Assembly (NCBI RefSeq): GCF_041449215.1
Contig: NZ_JBGNFV010000001.1
Coordinates: 4,047,001 to 4,111,000, forward strand
DNA length: 64,000 nucleotides
Source: Roseivirga sp. BDSF3-8
Lineage (GTDB): Bacteria; Bacteroidota; Bacteroidia; Cytophagales; Cyclobacteriaceae
Direction of reading: 5' to 3'
Within the stretch, counting starts at the first letter, position 1. Each line of letters opens with the position of its first letter. Of this stretch, positions 36,518-46,094 are shown in pieces. The position numbers and the translations under genes are program-made. The notes under the pieces are model-generated. The model ran no database searches. It worked only from the letters and a program-made list of their open reading frames with translations, and was not told the DNA's origin.

Positions 36518-38158
36518 ATGCTTCGATTATCCACTGCTACTTGGCTGCTGGGCTGTATTATGATTACCGCCAACCATCTGCATGCCCGGACCACACCCAC
36601 CTCGCTTGACAGTTTGCTCATGCCGTATATCGAACCTGAGGGGCCTGGCTTTGCAGTAGGGATAGTTAAAAATGGCGAAATAGTCTATGAAAGGTATGCA
36701 GGTCTGGCCAATCTGGAACACGATATTTCGGTTGATAGCCTCACCCGATTTAACATTGCCTCCAATGCCAAGCAATACACCGCACTGATGGTGCTGCAGC
36801 TAGTAAATGAAAAGGTAATCAGCAGAGATGATGACTTCCGCGAGTATCTCATCGAGTATTTCCCGGACTACCCGGACCCCATAACTATAAGCCACCTCCT
36901 TACCCACACCAGCGGTATCCGTGACGTCTATGACCTCTGGGAACTCCAGGGCAAAACCTGGTGGAAGCTTTTTGTGGATAATGAGGATGCCCTGGCCTTG
37001 CTTAGAGACCAAAGGGAGCTCAACTTCAAACCTGGCTCACAATATCTCTACAGTAACTCCAACTACATACTGCTGGCAGCCCTGATAGAGAAGGTCACCG
37101 GCACATCGTTTCATAATTATGCCGGTTCCACATTCAGAGATATGGGCATGCCTCATACGAATTTTTTAGCTAACCATATGGAGGTAGTACCTAATAGAGC
37201 GCGGCCATACGGCAACTGGGACGGCTGGATAGAGTATCCTTCAATTACCAGTATTCATGGAGATGGCGCATTGTTTACCACCCTTCCGGACCAATTGCGC
37301 TGGGAGGCCACCCTGCAGAGGAAGGACAACATTAAGCTTGATACCGCCCTCATAAAAGAGAGTCAAGGTAAGCTCCCGGTTAGTATGGGCTACGGTTATG
37401 GGGTGATGCATGATGAGTACAGGAGTATAAAGCGCCTGTATCATGACGGAAATACCGGCGCCTACAATGCCACCTTCTTACGCTTTCCGGAGGAGAAGCT
37501 GGCTGTGGTGGTCATGAGCAATAATGGCAACGTACCCACCCATTTTCTGGCAGAATCTATCACTGATCGTTTACTAGGCCTTAAGAATGTTGTAGCAACC
37601 TATCCGGCTGGCCCGGTTAAAACCAAACGCCTCAAAAATATCAGTGAAGCCACAGGAAGGTACAAAACCTCTTCCGGCTCCATCATCCATATTGTGGAAA
37701 AAGAGGGAGTCCTCTACAGAGAATTATACCAGGCGGAGCCGGTGAAGCTAATCAATGAAAAGGGCAACCTCTTTTACTATGAAACCAACCCTGATCTGAA
37801 AATTGCTTTTACAGTAAATAAGGAAGCGCAAAAAGAATTTACGATCTACCTGTCATCACAGGCGCCCATTCATGCGATAAGATTGCCTGATTTTAGCCCG
37901 GATCAGTCATATTATTCAGCGCTCAACGGCAGATATATAAATGAAGAAACCGGCACTGAAATCCTGATTAGGCATATTGACGAGGCTATTTATTCGATAA
38001 ATAAAAACGACATTGACCGTGAGGGCGTAATGCTCACCAAAGACTATTTGCGTATGAATAGTTATGAAATCACCGTAGATCGTAATGATAGGGGAGGGAT
38101 AGAAGGGTTGCTGGTGAATAATGGGCGGGTGCAGAATGTCCGCTTTTCCAGGCAATGA
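36518..38158 (+). CDS. Secreted serine hydrolase, beta-lactamase/PBP4-like family
   Basis: 546 residues. A signal peptide (about 1-23, ending HLHA) precedes the catalytic domain (about 28-370). The nucleophile motif S-x-x-K is IASNAKQYT (S82, K85), the second motif YSNSNY, and the third HDGNTGAY, where His replaces the Lys of true penicillin-binding proteins, as in class C-like esterases and peptidases. A C-terminal beta-rich domain of about 160 residues follows, without a clear assignment. It acts in the periplasm or outside the cell; substrate unknown. Its last 23 bases overlap the start of a broken DinB gene. Confidence 0.87.
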   Translation: MLRLSTATWLLGCIMITANHLHARTTPTSLDSLLMPYIEPEGPGFAVGIVKNGEIVYERYAGLANLEHDISVDSLTRFNIASNAKQYTALMVLQLVNEKVISRDDDFREYLIEYFPDYPDPITISHLLTHTSGIRDVYDLWELQGKTWWKLFVDNEDALALLRDQRELNFKPGSQYLYSNSNYILLAALIEKVTGTSFHNYAGSTFRDMGMPHTNFLANHMEVVPNRARPYGNWDGWIEYPSITSIHGDGALFTTLPDQLRWEATLQRKDNIKLDTALIKESQGKLPVSMGYGYGVMHDEYRSIKRLYHDGNTGAYNATFLRFPEEKLAVVVMSNNGNVPTHFLAESITDRLLGLKNVVATYPAGPVKTKRLKNISEATGRYKTSSGSIIHIVEKEGVLYRELYQAEPVKLINEKGNLFYYETNPDLKIAFTVNKEAQKEFTIYLSSQAPIHAIRLPDFSPDQSYYSALNGRYINEETGTEILIRHIDEAIYSINKNDIDREGVMLTKDYLRMNSYEITVDRNDRGGIEGLLVNNGRVQNVRFSRQ

Positions 38159-38545
38159 TCATTGTGAAGGGTTTAATGACTATATGACTCTGCCTCCCGG
38201 GGATTTCAAACCTTTATTACCCTTTTCCTATACCGAGCCTGCAGATATTCCGGAAGGTGCTATAGACGATTTTATACCTGACAGGCTGTACAGTAAAGAG
38301 GAATTACTGACTTATGTAAAAGCCAGTAGGCAAAAGGCCAGGCAACTCATTGATAGTCTCACGGAAGATAGGCTTAGCGAACGCTTCAAAGAAGAATTAG
38401 AAGAAGAAGCAATGGATTCTCATTACTGGAGATCCTGCTGTATAATATGCGCCATGTGCAGCATCATGTAGGGCAGCTAAACATGCTCTTGCGAAGGGGC
38501 ACAGGTAATGCACCGTCGTGGGTGTTTGAGGTAGGTAAAGGATGA
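38136..38545 (+). pseudogene. DinB-family remnant, truncated and frameshifted
   Basis: A frame running from the end of the serine hydrolase encodes DinB-like sequence (MTLPPGDFKPLLPF, IPEGAIDDFIPDRLYSKEEL, then a charged helix) up to codon GAT at 38415. At about 38418-38420 the homology jumps to another frame, which continues LLEILLYNMRHVQHHVGQLN, keeps the DinB metal-site histidines, and stops at 38545 (SWVFEVGKG). One missing base explains the shift. The N-terminal helix bundle is also absent, and the fragment abuts the hydrolase gene, suggesting a deletion joined the two. DinB proteins are metal-dependent thiol transferases or related enzymes. A sequencing error could explain the shift but not the missing N-terminus. 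Confidence 0.8.
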
Positions 38546-38647
38546 AGATAAACGGGCATTCATATACTAACAGTTCAGATTCTTTCAGGTAGTACAGCTA
38601 GGGGGTAGATTGCTGACCGTGAATATACCGGTAACTTTAGTAATTGT

Positions 38648-40072
38648 ATGAAGAGACTACTCCTTGTTTATTTAGTCTGCTGCGTATCCGTAACTTCCAT
38701 GGCGCGGCAAGTGTCCGAATCCGTGGAGATAGAAATCAACCGGCGGGTAAGGGAGGAGATCAATCCGGCCATTTCTATAGGGATATTATTACCTTCCGGC
38801 CAGAGCCAGTTTTACAACTACGGGTACATGCAGGCAGAATGGGGTGGGAGCCGGCCCGACCGTAATACGCTGTATGAGATTGGTAGCCTTACGAAAACCT
38901 TTACCTCGCTGCTCGCAGATGGTCTGTTAGGTAACTCACTTGACCAGCCAATTACCAACTGGCTGCACCAGGCAGTTCAGGCTAATCCGGCGCTTGGACA
39001 AGTAACTGCCGCACAGCTTCGTAATCATATGGCGGGAGTTCCCCGGCTGTCTGCCGGTTTCTCCCCGGAAGACTGGTCAGATCCATTTAACGGTTACTCT
39101 GATATCCTTCTTATGCAGGAGTTGCATACGCTGAAACCAGATACCTCTGCTCGCTGGAGTTATTCAAATTTTGGTTATGCTATATTGGGTACCATCCTTC
39201 AGCAATCCAGCGGGAAAACCTTTGATACCCTAATGGATTCGCTGTTTACTGTGGTAGGATTATCACATACCTTTACTAACCATGAGGAGGTCGACACATT
39301 ACCCTTGGCAGCCCCCACCAATTTGGGCATAAAGAATAGCCATTGGCACTTTACAGGCCCCAGTCGCTTTGCCGGTGCCCTGCTTAGCAGTACCGGGGAC
39401 CTTGTGAGGTACCTACACTATCAAAAAGAAAATAATCCGCTCTTTTCTCAAGAGGCGATAAGCGAACTCATCCCTACAGGCATTGATAACCTGGGACCCG
39501 ACCAGCTTTTTTACAAAGACGGATGGTTTGTGCTAAAACCCGGTCCTGAAACTGAAATCCTTCTGCATAACGGGGGTACCGGAGGTTATACCTCTTTTAT
39601 TGCTTATAATAAAGCTACCAATACCGGCGTGGTGGTGCTATCTAACTCCGGAAGCCTCATGGATGATGTAGGCCTGAAGCTGATATACCCTGACTTCGAA
39701 CTCAAAAAGCCAGTGAGGACTATTGCCTATGAACTGGCAGACCAGATAGAGAAGAGGGAAGATGGTAACCTGGTCTATCTATATGACTCACTCATGAAAG
39801 CTGAGTACCCGGATAATGTGCTGCATGTATACTGGCTGGAACGCTACCTTTTTGGCAAAGGACAGTACAAGGTCAGTAATCAGCTAAGTGACATAATGGT
39901 GAGTGTGCTGCCAGATGACTACGAGGTGATGGAAATAAAAGGCCAAAACCTGGAGAAACTGGGTAAATACAGGCAGGCGGTAGACGCTTACCGGATAGCC
40001 CTAAAGCTTAATCCGGACCGTAAAATACTCAGACAAAGAATAATAGTATGTGAAGAACGGGCAGGAGGGTAA
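38648..40072 (+). CDS. Secreted serine hydrolase with C-terminal TPR-like tail
   Basis: 474 residues. A signal peptide (about 1-20) precedes a beta-lactamase-like domain with the nucleophile motif SLTK (S80, K83), YSNFGY as the second motif and HNGGTGGY as the third. The domain ends near residue 345. The remaining 125 residues are helical and contain at least one clear TPR (GQNLEKLGKYRQAVDAYRIALKLNP broken across about 430-455). It is probably a periplasmic esterase, amidase or peptidase. It is the second such enzyme in 3.5 kb, but sequence identity between the two is low, so it is not a recent duplication. Confidence 0.87.
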   Translation: MKRLLLVYLVCCVSVTSMARQVSESVEIEINRRVREEINPAISIGILLPSGQSQFYNYGYMQAEWGGSRPDRNTLYEIGSLTKTFTSLLADGLLGNSLDQPITNWLHQAVQANPALGQVTAAQLRNHMAGVPRLSAGFSPEDWSDPFNGYSDILLMQELHTLKPDTSARWSYSNFGYAILGTILQQSSGKTFDTLMDSLFTVVGLSHTFTNHEEVDTLPLAAPTNLGIKNSHWHFTGPSRFAGALLSSTGDLVRYLHYQKENNPLFSQEAISELIPTGIDNLGPDQLFYKDGWFVLKPGPETEILLHNGGTGGYTSFIAYNKATNTGVVVLSNSGSLMDDVGLKLIYPDFELKKPVRTIAYELADQIEKREDGNLVYLYDSLMKAEYPDNVLHVYWLERYLFGKGQYKVSNQLSDIMVSVLPDDYEVMEIKGQNLEKLGKYRQAVDAYRIALKLNPDRKILRQRIIVCEERAGG

Positions 40073-40120
40073 TCTGAGCTATTATTCCTTTTATGAAAGG
40101 ATGTAGAAGTGATGGCGTTA

Positions 40121-40888
40121 TTATTTTGTCAGTTTGTAGTGTATGGGAACTACCATGCTGGCAGGCACCTTCCTGCCTGCCTCTTCACCAGGTATCCAGG
40201 CGGGCATTTGCCGGATTACCTCAACAGCACCAGCATCAACATTTTCTCCAAAACCTTTTAATACCTTAATATCGGTTAAGGTGCCATCCGTCTGTACAGT
40301 AAAACTAATAAAGCTCCTGCCTTCAATAGCCAATCCAATTGGATACCTTAGATGCTCTTCCATAAATTTAATCATAGCCTCAGGCCCACCGGGATATTCC
40401 GGCATTTTTTCAGGAGTAACAAAACATCCGGTCTCATCATTTGGCTCTGTTTCAATATAATTACCACTATCCAGGATTATATCTCCGACTAAAGGGGGCA
40501 TCTCTGTTTCCTCTTCCAGGCCCATGGTGGTGTCTTCCTGAGAAGACTCTCTGGGATCGATCTGTATATCAGAGCAGCCCGCAAGAAGCAAGCTACCCAA
40601 AGTAAGCAGGTAAAAGGCAACGCTTTTATTTGTGGAGGTTTTGCCTATCCTGCTGACGGCTGATTCGAGGTCTTCTACAGTAAAGTTCATTTGCGATTTC
40701 CTCAGGAGGCCGCAGGTTTTCTCTCCCTTATTCGTTAACAGGTATGTCAGGGTTTGGGGTCGATCCATCTGGCTAAAGTCCCTAACATGTTTCCGGCAGG
40801 CCTGGCAATAACGTGACTGCGCAGCTGGCTTCATCTTGTCCCAATCTTCATGGCAGGGGCTGGGAATATTTGCTTTCAGAATTGACAT
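40121..40888 (-). CDS. TonB C-terminal domain protein with Cys-rich N-terminal domain
   Basis: 255 residues. The first 60 form a small cysteine domain: PCHEDWDKM, RYCQACRKHVRDFSQM and a later KTCGL, which looks like a metal-binding or regulatory module common in Bacteroidota. One membrane helix follows (about 88-106), then an acidic linker and a TonB-like C-terminal domain (about 150-255) with CFVTPEKMPEYPGG and FTVQTDGTLTDIKVLKG. Such proteins couple inner membrane energy to outer membrane receptors or work in regulation. No ExbB/D is adjacent. The cytoplasmic cysteine domain is the unusual part. Confidence 0.82.
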   Translation of the reverse strand: MSILKANIPSPCHEDWDKMKPAAQSRYCQACRKHVRDFSQMDRPQTLTYLLTNKGEKTCGLLRKSQMNFTVEDLESAVSRIGKTSTNKSVAFYLLTLGSLLLAGCSDIQIDPRESSQEDTTMGLEEETEMPPLVGDIILDSGNYIETEPNDETGCFVTPEKMPEYPGGPEAMIKFMEEHLRYPIGLAIEGRSFISFTVQTDGTLTDIKVLKGFGENVDAGAVEVIRQMPAWIPGEEAGRKVPASMVVPIHYKLTK

Positions 40889-41055
40889 ATTTATTGAACG
40901 AAAGCTACCCCTAAATAGTGTGAGGAGTACTCAATCTCCCTTCAGAGAGAGGTATCCGGCAGATAGCCAGCGGTTTTCATATCAAACAAATACCCCGATT
41001 TAGATTTTTAAAGTAAAAGTTAGCCTCTTTTTAGCTTAGTTGTGAATTCCTGCAT

Positions 41056-41895
41056 ATGAAAACCATCGTAATCACAGGTGTATCTACTGGCATTGGTAAA
41101 GCCCTGGCCGAAGTATTTTGTCAGAATAGTTATCACGTATTTGGCTCCGTACGCAGAGCAGAAGATGCCGCTGACTTAGGGCAGGCCTTTCCAGAGTACT
41201 TTACACCTTTAGTGTTCGACGTACAGGACGAAGAAGCTATAGATGAAGCTGTTAATATAGTAGAGAGGCGATTAGCAGGTGGTTGCCTCAGCGGGCTTAT
41301 CAATAATGCCGGCATTGCCATCGGCGGCCCCCTGGAGCTACAGCCGCTAGAGGAGGTACAGCGCCACTTTAATACAAACGTTATGGGTGTGGTCAGGGTA
41401 ATACGTGCGTTTCTGCCTCTGCTTGGTACGCGCCCTGAATGCTCATCATCTCCTGGCCGTATCCTGAATATCAGTAGTGTTTCCGGCAAACTGGCCGATC
41501 CTTTTGTAGGAGCCTATGCAGCCAGTAAGCATGCCCTGGAGGCCCTCACAGCCAGTTGGCGACAGGAGCTGAAGGTGTACGGAATCAAAATGGTGCTTAT
41601 CGGTCCGGGCTCTGTTGATACGCCCATTTGGGAGAAGGGTATTCACCCTGAAAAATACGCAGGATCGCCTTACAGTAATTCTCTGCAAAAGGCCGCGAGG
41701 ATGGCTGCCAGTAGTGGAAAAGAAGGCTGGTCTCCCGGCTTTATAGCTGAAAAGATTTACCGTATTTTTCACAAAAAGAACCCCGGGCGGCGCTATGCCC
41801 TTGTAGCCAATAAGACTAAAAAGTGGACCATCCGAAGGCTATTACCTTTATCAATTACCGAAAAGGTAGCCGCATGGCTACTGGGACTAAAGTAA
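41056..41895 (+). CDS. SDR-family oxidoreductase
   Basis: 279 residues, classical short-chain dehydrogenase. The cofactor site is TGVSTGIG (about 7-14), the NNAG motif is in LINNAGIAIGG, and the catalytic residues are Ser in NISSVSG and Tyr-Lys in YAASKHAL. It acts on an unknown alcohol or ketone with NAD(P). The C-terminal basic stretch (about 245-279) is longer than in small SDRs and may bind the membrane, as in retinol-dehydrogenase-like enzymes. It is a single gene. Confidence 0.9.
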   Translation: MKTIVITGVSTGIGKALAEVFCQNSYHVFGSVRRAEDAADLGQAFPEYFTPLVFDVQDEEAIDEAVNIVERRLAGGCLSGLINNAGIAIGGPLELQPLEEVQRHFNTNVMGVVRVIRAFLPLLGTRPECSSSPGRILNISSVSGKLADPFVGAYAASKHALEALTASWRQELKVYGIKMVLIGPGSVDTPIWEKGIHPEKYAGSPYSNSLQKAARMAASSGKEGWSPGFIAEKIYRIFHKKNPGRRYALVANKTKKWTIRRLLPLSITEKVAAWLLGLK

Positions 41896-42030
41896 TCAGG
41901 CGCTTATCCCCGGTTCACCCCTCAATGACTACTTTTTATCCCTGAGTAACAGCCGCTAGTGACATTTCGAAAGTAAATTATGCATCCCCGTATCTGATAA
42001 TTCGTAGGTTTACGTGTCAATAGATAACAA

Positions 42031-44400
42031 ATGGGGAGATTATACAGCTTTTTACTGATTACCTGCTTTACCCTGGTAGCCACTATGGCAGCAGGGCAGG
42101 GCAGTGGTAAACTCAGTGGGTATGTACGTGACATGCGTACCGGTGAGCCGCTGCCTGGTGCCACTGTGCAGATAGATGGTAGTTCTAAGGGTGGGGTGGC
42201 CAATGCAGAGGGGTACTACGAGGCCTCAGCCATAGCCCCCGGTACCTATAGCATCACGGCCAGTTTTGTTGGCTATAAGCAACGTACCCGCTACAATATT
42301 GTCGTAAGATCAGCAGGAGCTACTCCCCTTAATTTTGAGCTGGAGGAAGCTACCGAAACCCTGGAAGACGTAGTGGTAGTGGCCAGTCCGTTTGAAACCA
42401 GTCCTGAGACTCCTCTTTCTATCCAAAGCCTCTCTCCGGAAGAGATTGCTACATATCCCGGTGGCAATAATGATATAGCCAAAGTAGTCCAGAGCCTGCC
42501 GGGCGTGTCCGGTAGCGTCGGCGGCTTTCGTAATGATGTCATTATCCGTGGCGGAGCCCCCAATGAGAATGTATACTACCTGGACGGAGTGGAAATACCC
42601 AATATCAATCACTTCAGCACTCAAGGTAGTGCCGGAGGGCCCGTCGGCTTGCTCAATGTCTCCTTTATTGAGGGCGTAACACTCTCAAGTTCTGCCTTTC
42701 ACTCCCGGTATGACAATCCTCTGTCCGGCGTACTGCAGTTCGATCAGCGGGTGGGCAACCGGCGCGAGTTCCAGGGCAATGTGAGAATAAGTGCCAGTGA
42801 GGCCGCGCTCACGCTGGAAGGGCCAGTTCTCAAAAAGGATAAGGAAGCCAGTAATACAAGCTATATCGTCTCAGTAAGACGAAGCTACCTGCAGCTTCTG
42901 TTTCAACTACTTGAGCTACCCATACTGCCCGATTACTGGGACTATCAATACAAAGTTACCCACAAATTGGACGATTATAACGAGATCAACCTGATAGGGG
43001 TGGGGTCTATTGACGACTTTAGTGTGCAGGCTCCTGATGACTATGACCCGGAGCAGCAGGCTACCCTGGACCAGGTTCCGGTGATTAATCAATGGAGTAC
43101 CACGGCGGGCATTAGCTGGAAAAAGCGCTTCCGTAACGAAAGTGGCTTTATGACCACCGTGCTCAGTACCAATGTGCTCAATAATGACTTCAGCCAATAT
43201 GAAGATAATGAGGACGAGACCGGTCTTTACTTCCGCAATGACAGCCGGGAGACAGAACGCAAACTTCGCTATGAGTACACACACTTCGCAGGGGACTGGA
43301 CACTGGCCGGCGGGCTCACCCTGCAGCAGGCTCTTTATGAAAATAATACCCTGAATGCCGTAAACAACATCACCTACAACTCCGATATCGACTTTTATAA
43401 ATACGGGTTCTTCTTCCAGTCCTCCCGTGCGTTTTTGAATGAGCGTCTGGACTTTAGCTTTGGTCTGCGAACCGACGCCAACACCTTTACCACTACTGAA
43501 AATCAACTTCTGAAGCACTTATCACCAAGGGTGGCACTATCCTACGCCCTGGACCCGGAGGAGCGCTGGAAACTGAACGCCTCTGTAGGGCGCTACTATA
43601 AGCTGCCACCCTACACGGTGCTTGGATTTAAAAATAATACCGGCGTACTGACTAATAAGGAGGCTGAGTACATCCGCAGTGATCATTATGTGGCTGGCCT
43701 TGAGTATTTGCTTGGACCCAGTACCCGCATTACCTTAGAGGGTTTTCTCAAGCGTTACAGCAATTACCCGGTGTCTGTGCTGGACAGTGTGTCCCTGGCA
43801 AATAAAGGAGCAGATTTTGAAGTGCTGGGTAACGAAGAAGTACGTAGCGTAGGGGAGGGGCGTACCTATGGAGTGGAATTGCTCTTCCAGCAAAAGCTGA
43901 GCAAGCGCTTCTATGGCATACTGGCCCTCACCTTCTTCACCAGTGAGTTTACGGCCTTTGACGATGAATACCTGCCCAGCGTATGGAACAGCGGCCAACT
44001 GGCCACCTTTACCGGAGGTTACAAGTTTGGGAAGAACTGGGAGGCAAGCCTGCGCTACAGGTACATTGGCAATACGCCCTATGCCCCCGTCAATCAATCA
44101 GCCACACTATCTAACTACCCCGCCGTAATACTGGATTATACCCGCCTGGGGGAGGTGGAGCTTAGCAGTTTTAACCAGGCAGATATCCGGATAGATAAGA
44201 AGTGGAACTTCACCAATCTTTCGCTCGACGTCTACTTCGAATTACAAAATGCATTCGGCCAGCAGGCACCTCAGCCGCCCAGTTTTGGACTCAACCGTAA
44301 TGAGCAGACGGGCGAAATAATCGAGCCCCGCGAACTGGTAGAGATAGAGACGGATGCTTCGGCTCCGCTCCCTATTATAGGCTTTGTTATAGACTTTTAA
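42031..44400 (+). CDS. TonB-dependent receptor with carboxypeptidase-like domain
   Basis: 789 residues. A signal peptide (about 1-21, ending MAAG) is followed by a carboxypeptidase regulatory-like domain (about 25-110, GKLSGYVRDMRTGEPLPGATV), a plug domain (about 115-240, VVVASPFETSPETP; DVIIRGGAPNENVYYLDGVEI) and a 22-stranded barrel up to the C-terminus (residues ending PIIGFVIDF). It imports a ligand across the outer membrane using TonB energy. No SusD or lipoprotein gene is adjacent, so the ligand may be a metal complex or peptide rather than a glycan. Single gene. Confidence 0.93.
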   Translation: MGRLYSFLLITCFTLVATMAAGQGSGKLSGYVRDMRTGEPLPGATVQIDGSSKGGVANAEGYYEASAIAPGTYSITASFVGYKQRTRYNIVVRSAGATPLNFELEEATETLEDVVVVASPFETSPETPLSIQSLSPEEIATYPGGNNDIAKVVQSLPGVSGSVGGFRNDVIIRGGAPNENVYYLDGVEIPNINHFSTQGSAGGPVGLLNVSFIEGVTLSSSAFHSRYDNPLSGVLQFDQRVGNRREFQGNVRISASEAALTLEGPVLKKDKEASNTSYIVSVRRSYLQLLFQLLELPILPDYWDYQYKVTHKLDDYNEINLIGVGSIDDFSVQAPDDYDPEQQATLDQVPVINQWSTTAGISWKKRFRNESGFMTTVLSTNVLNNDFSQYEDNEDETGLYFRNDSRETERKLRYEYTHFAGDWTLAGGLTLQQALYENNTLNAVNNITYNSDIDFYKYGFFFQSSRAFLNERLDFSFGLRTDANTFTTTENQLLKHLSPRVALSYALDPEERWKLNASVGRYYKLPPYTVLGFKNNTGVLTNKEAEYIRSDHYVAGLEYLLGPSTRITLEGFLKRYSNYPVSVLDSVSLANKGADFEVLGNEEVRSVGEGRTYGVELLFQQKLSKRFYGILALTFFTSEFTAFDDEYLPSVWNSGQLATFTGGYKFGKNWEASLRYRYIGNTPYAPVNQSATLSNYPAVILDYTRLGEVELSSFNQADIRIDKKWNFTNLSLDVYFELQNAFGQQAPQPPSFGLNRNEQTGEIIEPRELVEIETDASAPLPIIGFVIDF

Positions 44401-44404
44401 GTAA

Positions 44405-44440
44405 AAGCCGCCACTACCTGTTAGAAGGGAGTGGCGGCTT
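44405..44440. terminator. Bidirectional hairpin terminator
   Basis: Stem AAGCCGCCACT / AGTGGCGGCTT (44405-44415 and 44430-44440) with a 14-base loop between the convergent TonB receptor and the secreted protein gene. Confidence 0.75.
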
Positions 44441-44462
44441 CATTATTCTTAGATGAGTGTGG

Positions 44463-45086
44463 TTATCTGCCCACCGGCTTCCAGAGGTCATCTATTGACG
44501 CCCGTTGGGTAGCCAGTTTGATAAACTCTGAGATAAACTCCGTTTTAGACTTGCCACTTTGCTGCATCGTCATTTCCAGCCCTTTTTCCGCCAGGGTCAT
44601 CATAGAGGTTACATCCACCTTCCACTTACCCTCTTCCTTCACGAATTTGAGCATGGCAGGCACCTCATTTCCACCTACTACCAGGGGAGCCGTAGCCATG
44701 TCGCCGCTTACGCGAACCTCACCAAGGCCGATTTGCTGCAGGTTGGAACCTACCATGCCCTGATCCACCGCATATTGAAGCAGCGTAGGTCCGGTAAGCG
44801 ACCTTAGTTTTTCGGCAGGTACGGAATGTCTCAGAAACAGCACCGTCATCTGGTCAGTAAGAGCTGTCTGGGTCAGGGTTTGCTTGTCTGCACTAAGTGC
44901 CATAGTCAGCAGATCGCTATAATAATCCTTAGTATTTTTATCTACTATAGAAAGGATTTTATCACCCTGTTTTGATGAAACCACCTCTTTATAGGATTCG
45001 AATACGCTTTTTATGTCATCTTTTGCATCCGCATAAGCAGTTAGGGCAAACGTGATCAGAAAACAGGATATAATCAGTCTTTTCAT
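44463..45086 (-). CDS. Secreted hypothetical protein (207 aa)
   Basis: A signal peptide (about 1-19, ending ALTAYA) is followed by an alpha/beta protein with the rhythm of a periplasmic NTF2-like fold: a helical start (KDDIKSVFESYKEVVSS), then alternating strands (GEVRVSGDMATAPLV; KFVKEEGKWKVDVTSMM) typical of that fold. The last 40 residues are helical. I do not recognise a specific family, and the fold is inference. It is a single gene, with its terminator at 44405-44440, divergent from the HEIGH metallopeptidase gene across 184 bases. Confidence 0.6.
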   Translation of the reverse strand: MKRLIISCFLITFALTAYADAKDDIKSVFESYKEVVSSKQGDKILSIVDKNTKDYYSDLLTMALSADKQTLTQTALTDQMTVLFLRHSVPAEKLRSLTGPTLLQYAVDQGMVGSNLQQIGLGEVRVSGDMATAPLVVGGNEVPAMLKFVKEEGKWKVDVTSMMTLAEKGLEMTMQQSGKSKTEFISEFIKLATQRASIDDLWKPVGR

Positions 45087-45270
45087 ATGTATCGTTTACT
45101 GTTTGAAGCTTAAAGCTAAGGCTTTTTTAGCAAAGCCTATTGGTCTCAAATATGATGCCAGAGCTTACTTTCTTTTCTCACTTCCTTAGGTGGTACTTTA
45201 TTTTGTAATTCATGATTTTTAAAATAGATTGTGATCTTTGTGAATTATTTACCAAACTATCTTAATTAGT

Positions 45271-46077
45271 ATGTTTAAGTCAACCAGACGATTTATGCTG
45301 GCCGCAGCCGGAGTGGCTGTATTCAGCCTTAACTTTTCCTGTACCTCAGATGAGGCCATTTCTCCCGGACAATCCTCCGAAGCCCTCGATCAGCGTATCC
45401 CCTCAGAAGTAGTAAATAAGCTCCAGGAGCTTTGCTTTTACACCGGTGATCTGTATATGCAGGACGGCAATTATGTAGTAGAAGGAGATATTATCATTTC
45501 TCCCGCCGAGCTGGCCAGCCTTACCGACGAGGTAAATACTACCGGGCCTAATGGCGAGCAGTACCGAACCTGTAATATAGTTAGTGCCCCCCGCACGATT
45601 ACAGTGACCGGTAGTGGCCTTACCTCTACCCAGGATGCAGCTCTGGATATGGCCGTTGAGAACTTCAACCAATTAGGTATTTCCCTTGTCTTCCAGCGCG
45701 TGTACAGTGGCAAGGCTGATATCACCGTACGTAACCGTACCAGCAGCTCAGCAGGCGGGTCTGCCGGGTTCCCCAGCAATGGAGGTAAGCCTTACGGTTC
45801 AGTTACCATCTACTCCGGTACAGATGTATATGGCCTGGATGTAGTAGAACACGTCATGACCCACGAGATTGGTCACTGCGTAGGGCTACGCCATACAGAC
45901 TACTTCAATCGTTCTTATAGCTGCGGCAGCGGTGGAAACGAAGGAGGCTGTGCCATTCACATCCCTGGTACCCCTACAGGAGCTGACCGTAACAGTGTGA
46001 TGCTTGCCTGCTTCTCTGCAAATGAAAGCGGTGAATTCAGCAGTGCAGATAAGACAGCCCTTCAGTATCTGTATTAA
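45271..46077 (+). CDS. HEIGH-type zinc metallopeptidase (M57-like)
   Basis: 268 residues. A signal peptide with a possible lipoprotein Cys (NFSCTSDE, C24) precedes a 120-residue N-terminal region and a metzincin-like catalytic domain. The zinc motif is HEIGHCVGLRH (H198, E199, H202, H208), followed by a Met-turn in NSVMLACFS and the conserved ending SADKTALQYLY. These match the dual-action HEIGH metallopeptidase group common in Bacteroidota and myxobacteria. It is secreted or surface-bound. The gene is followed after 17 bases by a 52-residue pinensin-like peptide and then a strong terminator, so the two form one operon. Confidence 0.9.
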   Translation: MFKSTRRFMLAAAGVAVFSLNFSCTSDEAISPGQSSEALDQRIPSEVVNKLQELCFYTGDLYMQDGNYVVEGDIIISPAELASLTDEVNTTGPNGEQYRTCNIVSAPRTITVTGSGLTSTQDAALDMAVENFNQLGISLVFQRVYSGKADITVRNRTSSSAGGSAGFPSNGGKPYGSVTIYSGTDVYGLDVVEHVMTHEIGHCVGLRHTDYFNRSYSCGSGGNEGGCAIHIPGTPTGADRNSVMLACFSANESGEFSSADKTALQYLY

Positions 46078-46094
46078 TTTAAACGTATACATAT

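Noticed and set aside
36518-40072. Recent tandem duplication of the two serine hydrolase genes
   Set aside because: They share fold motifs only; lengths, C-terminal parts and most residues differ.
42916-43518. 200-codon minus-strand frame inside the TonB receptor gene
   Set aside because: The receptor reads through without interruption and the antisense product has no recognisable organisation.
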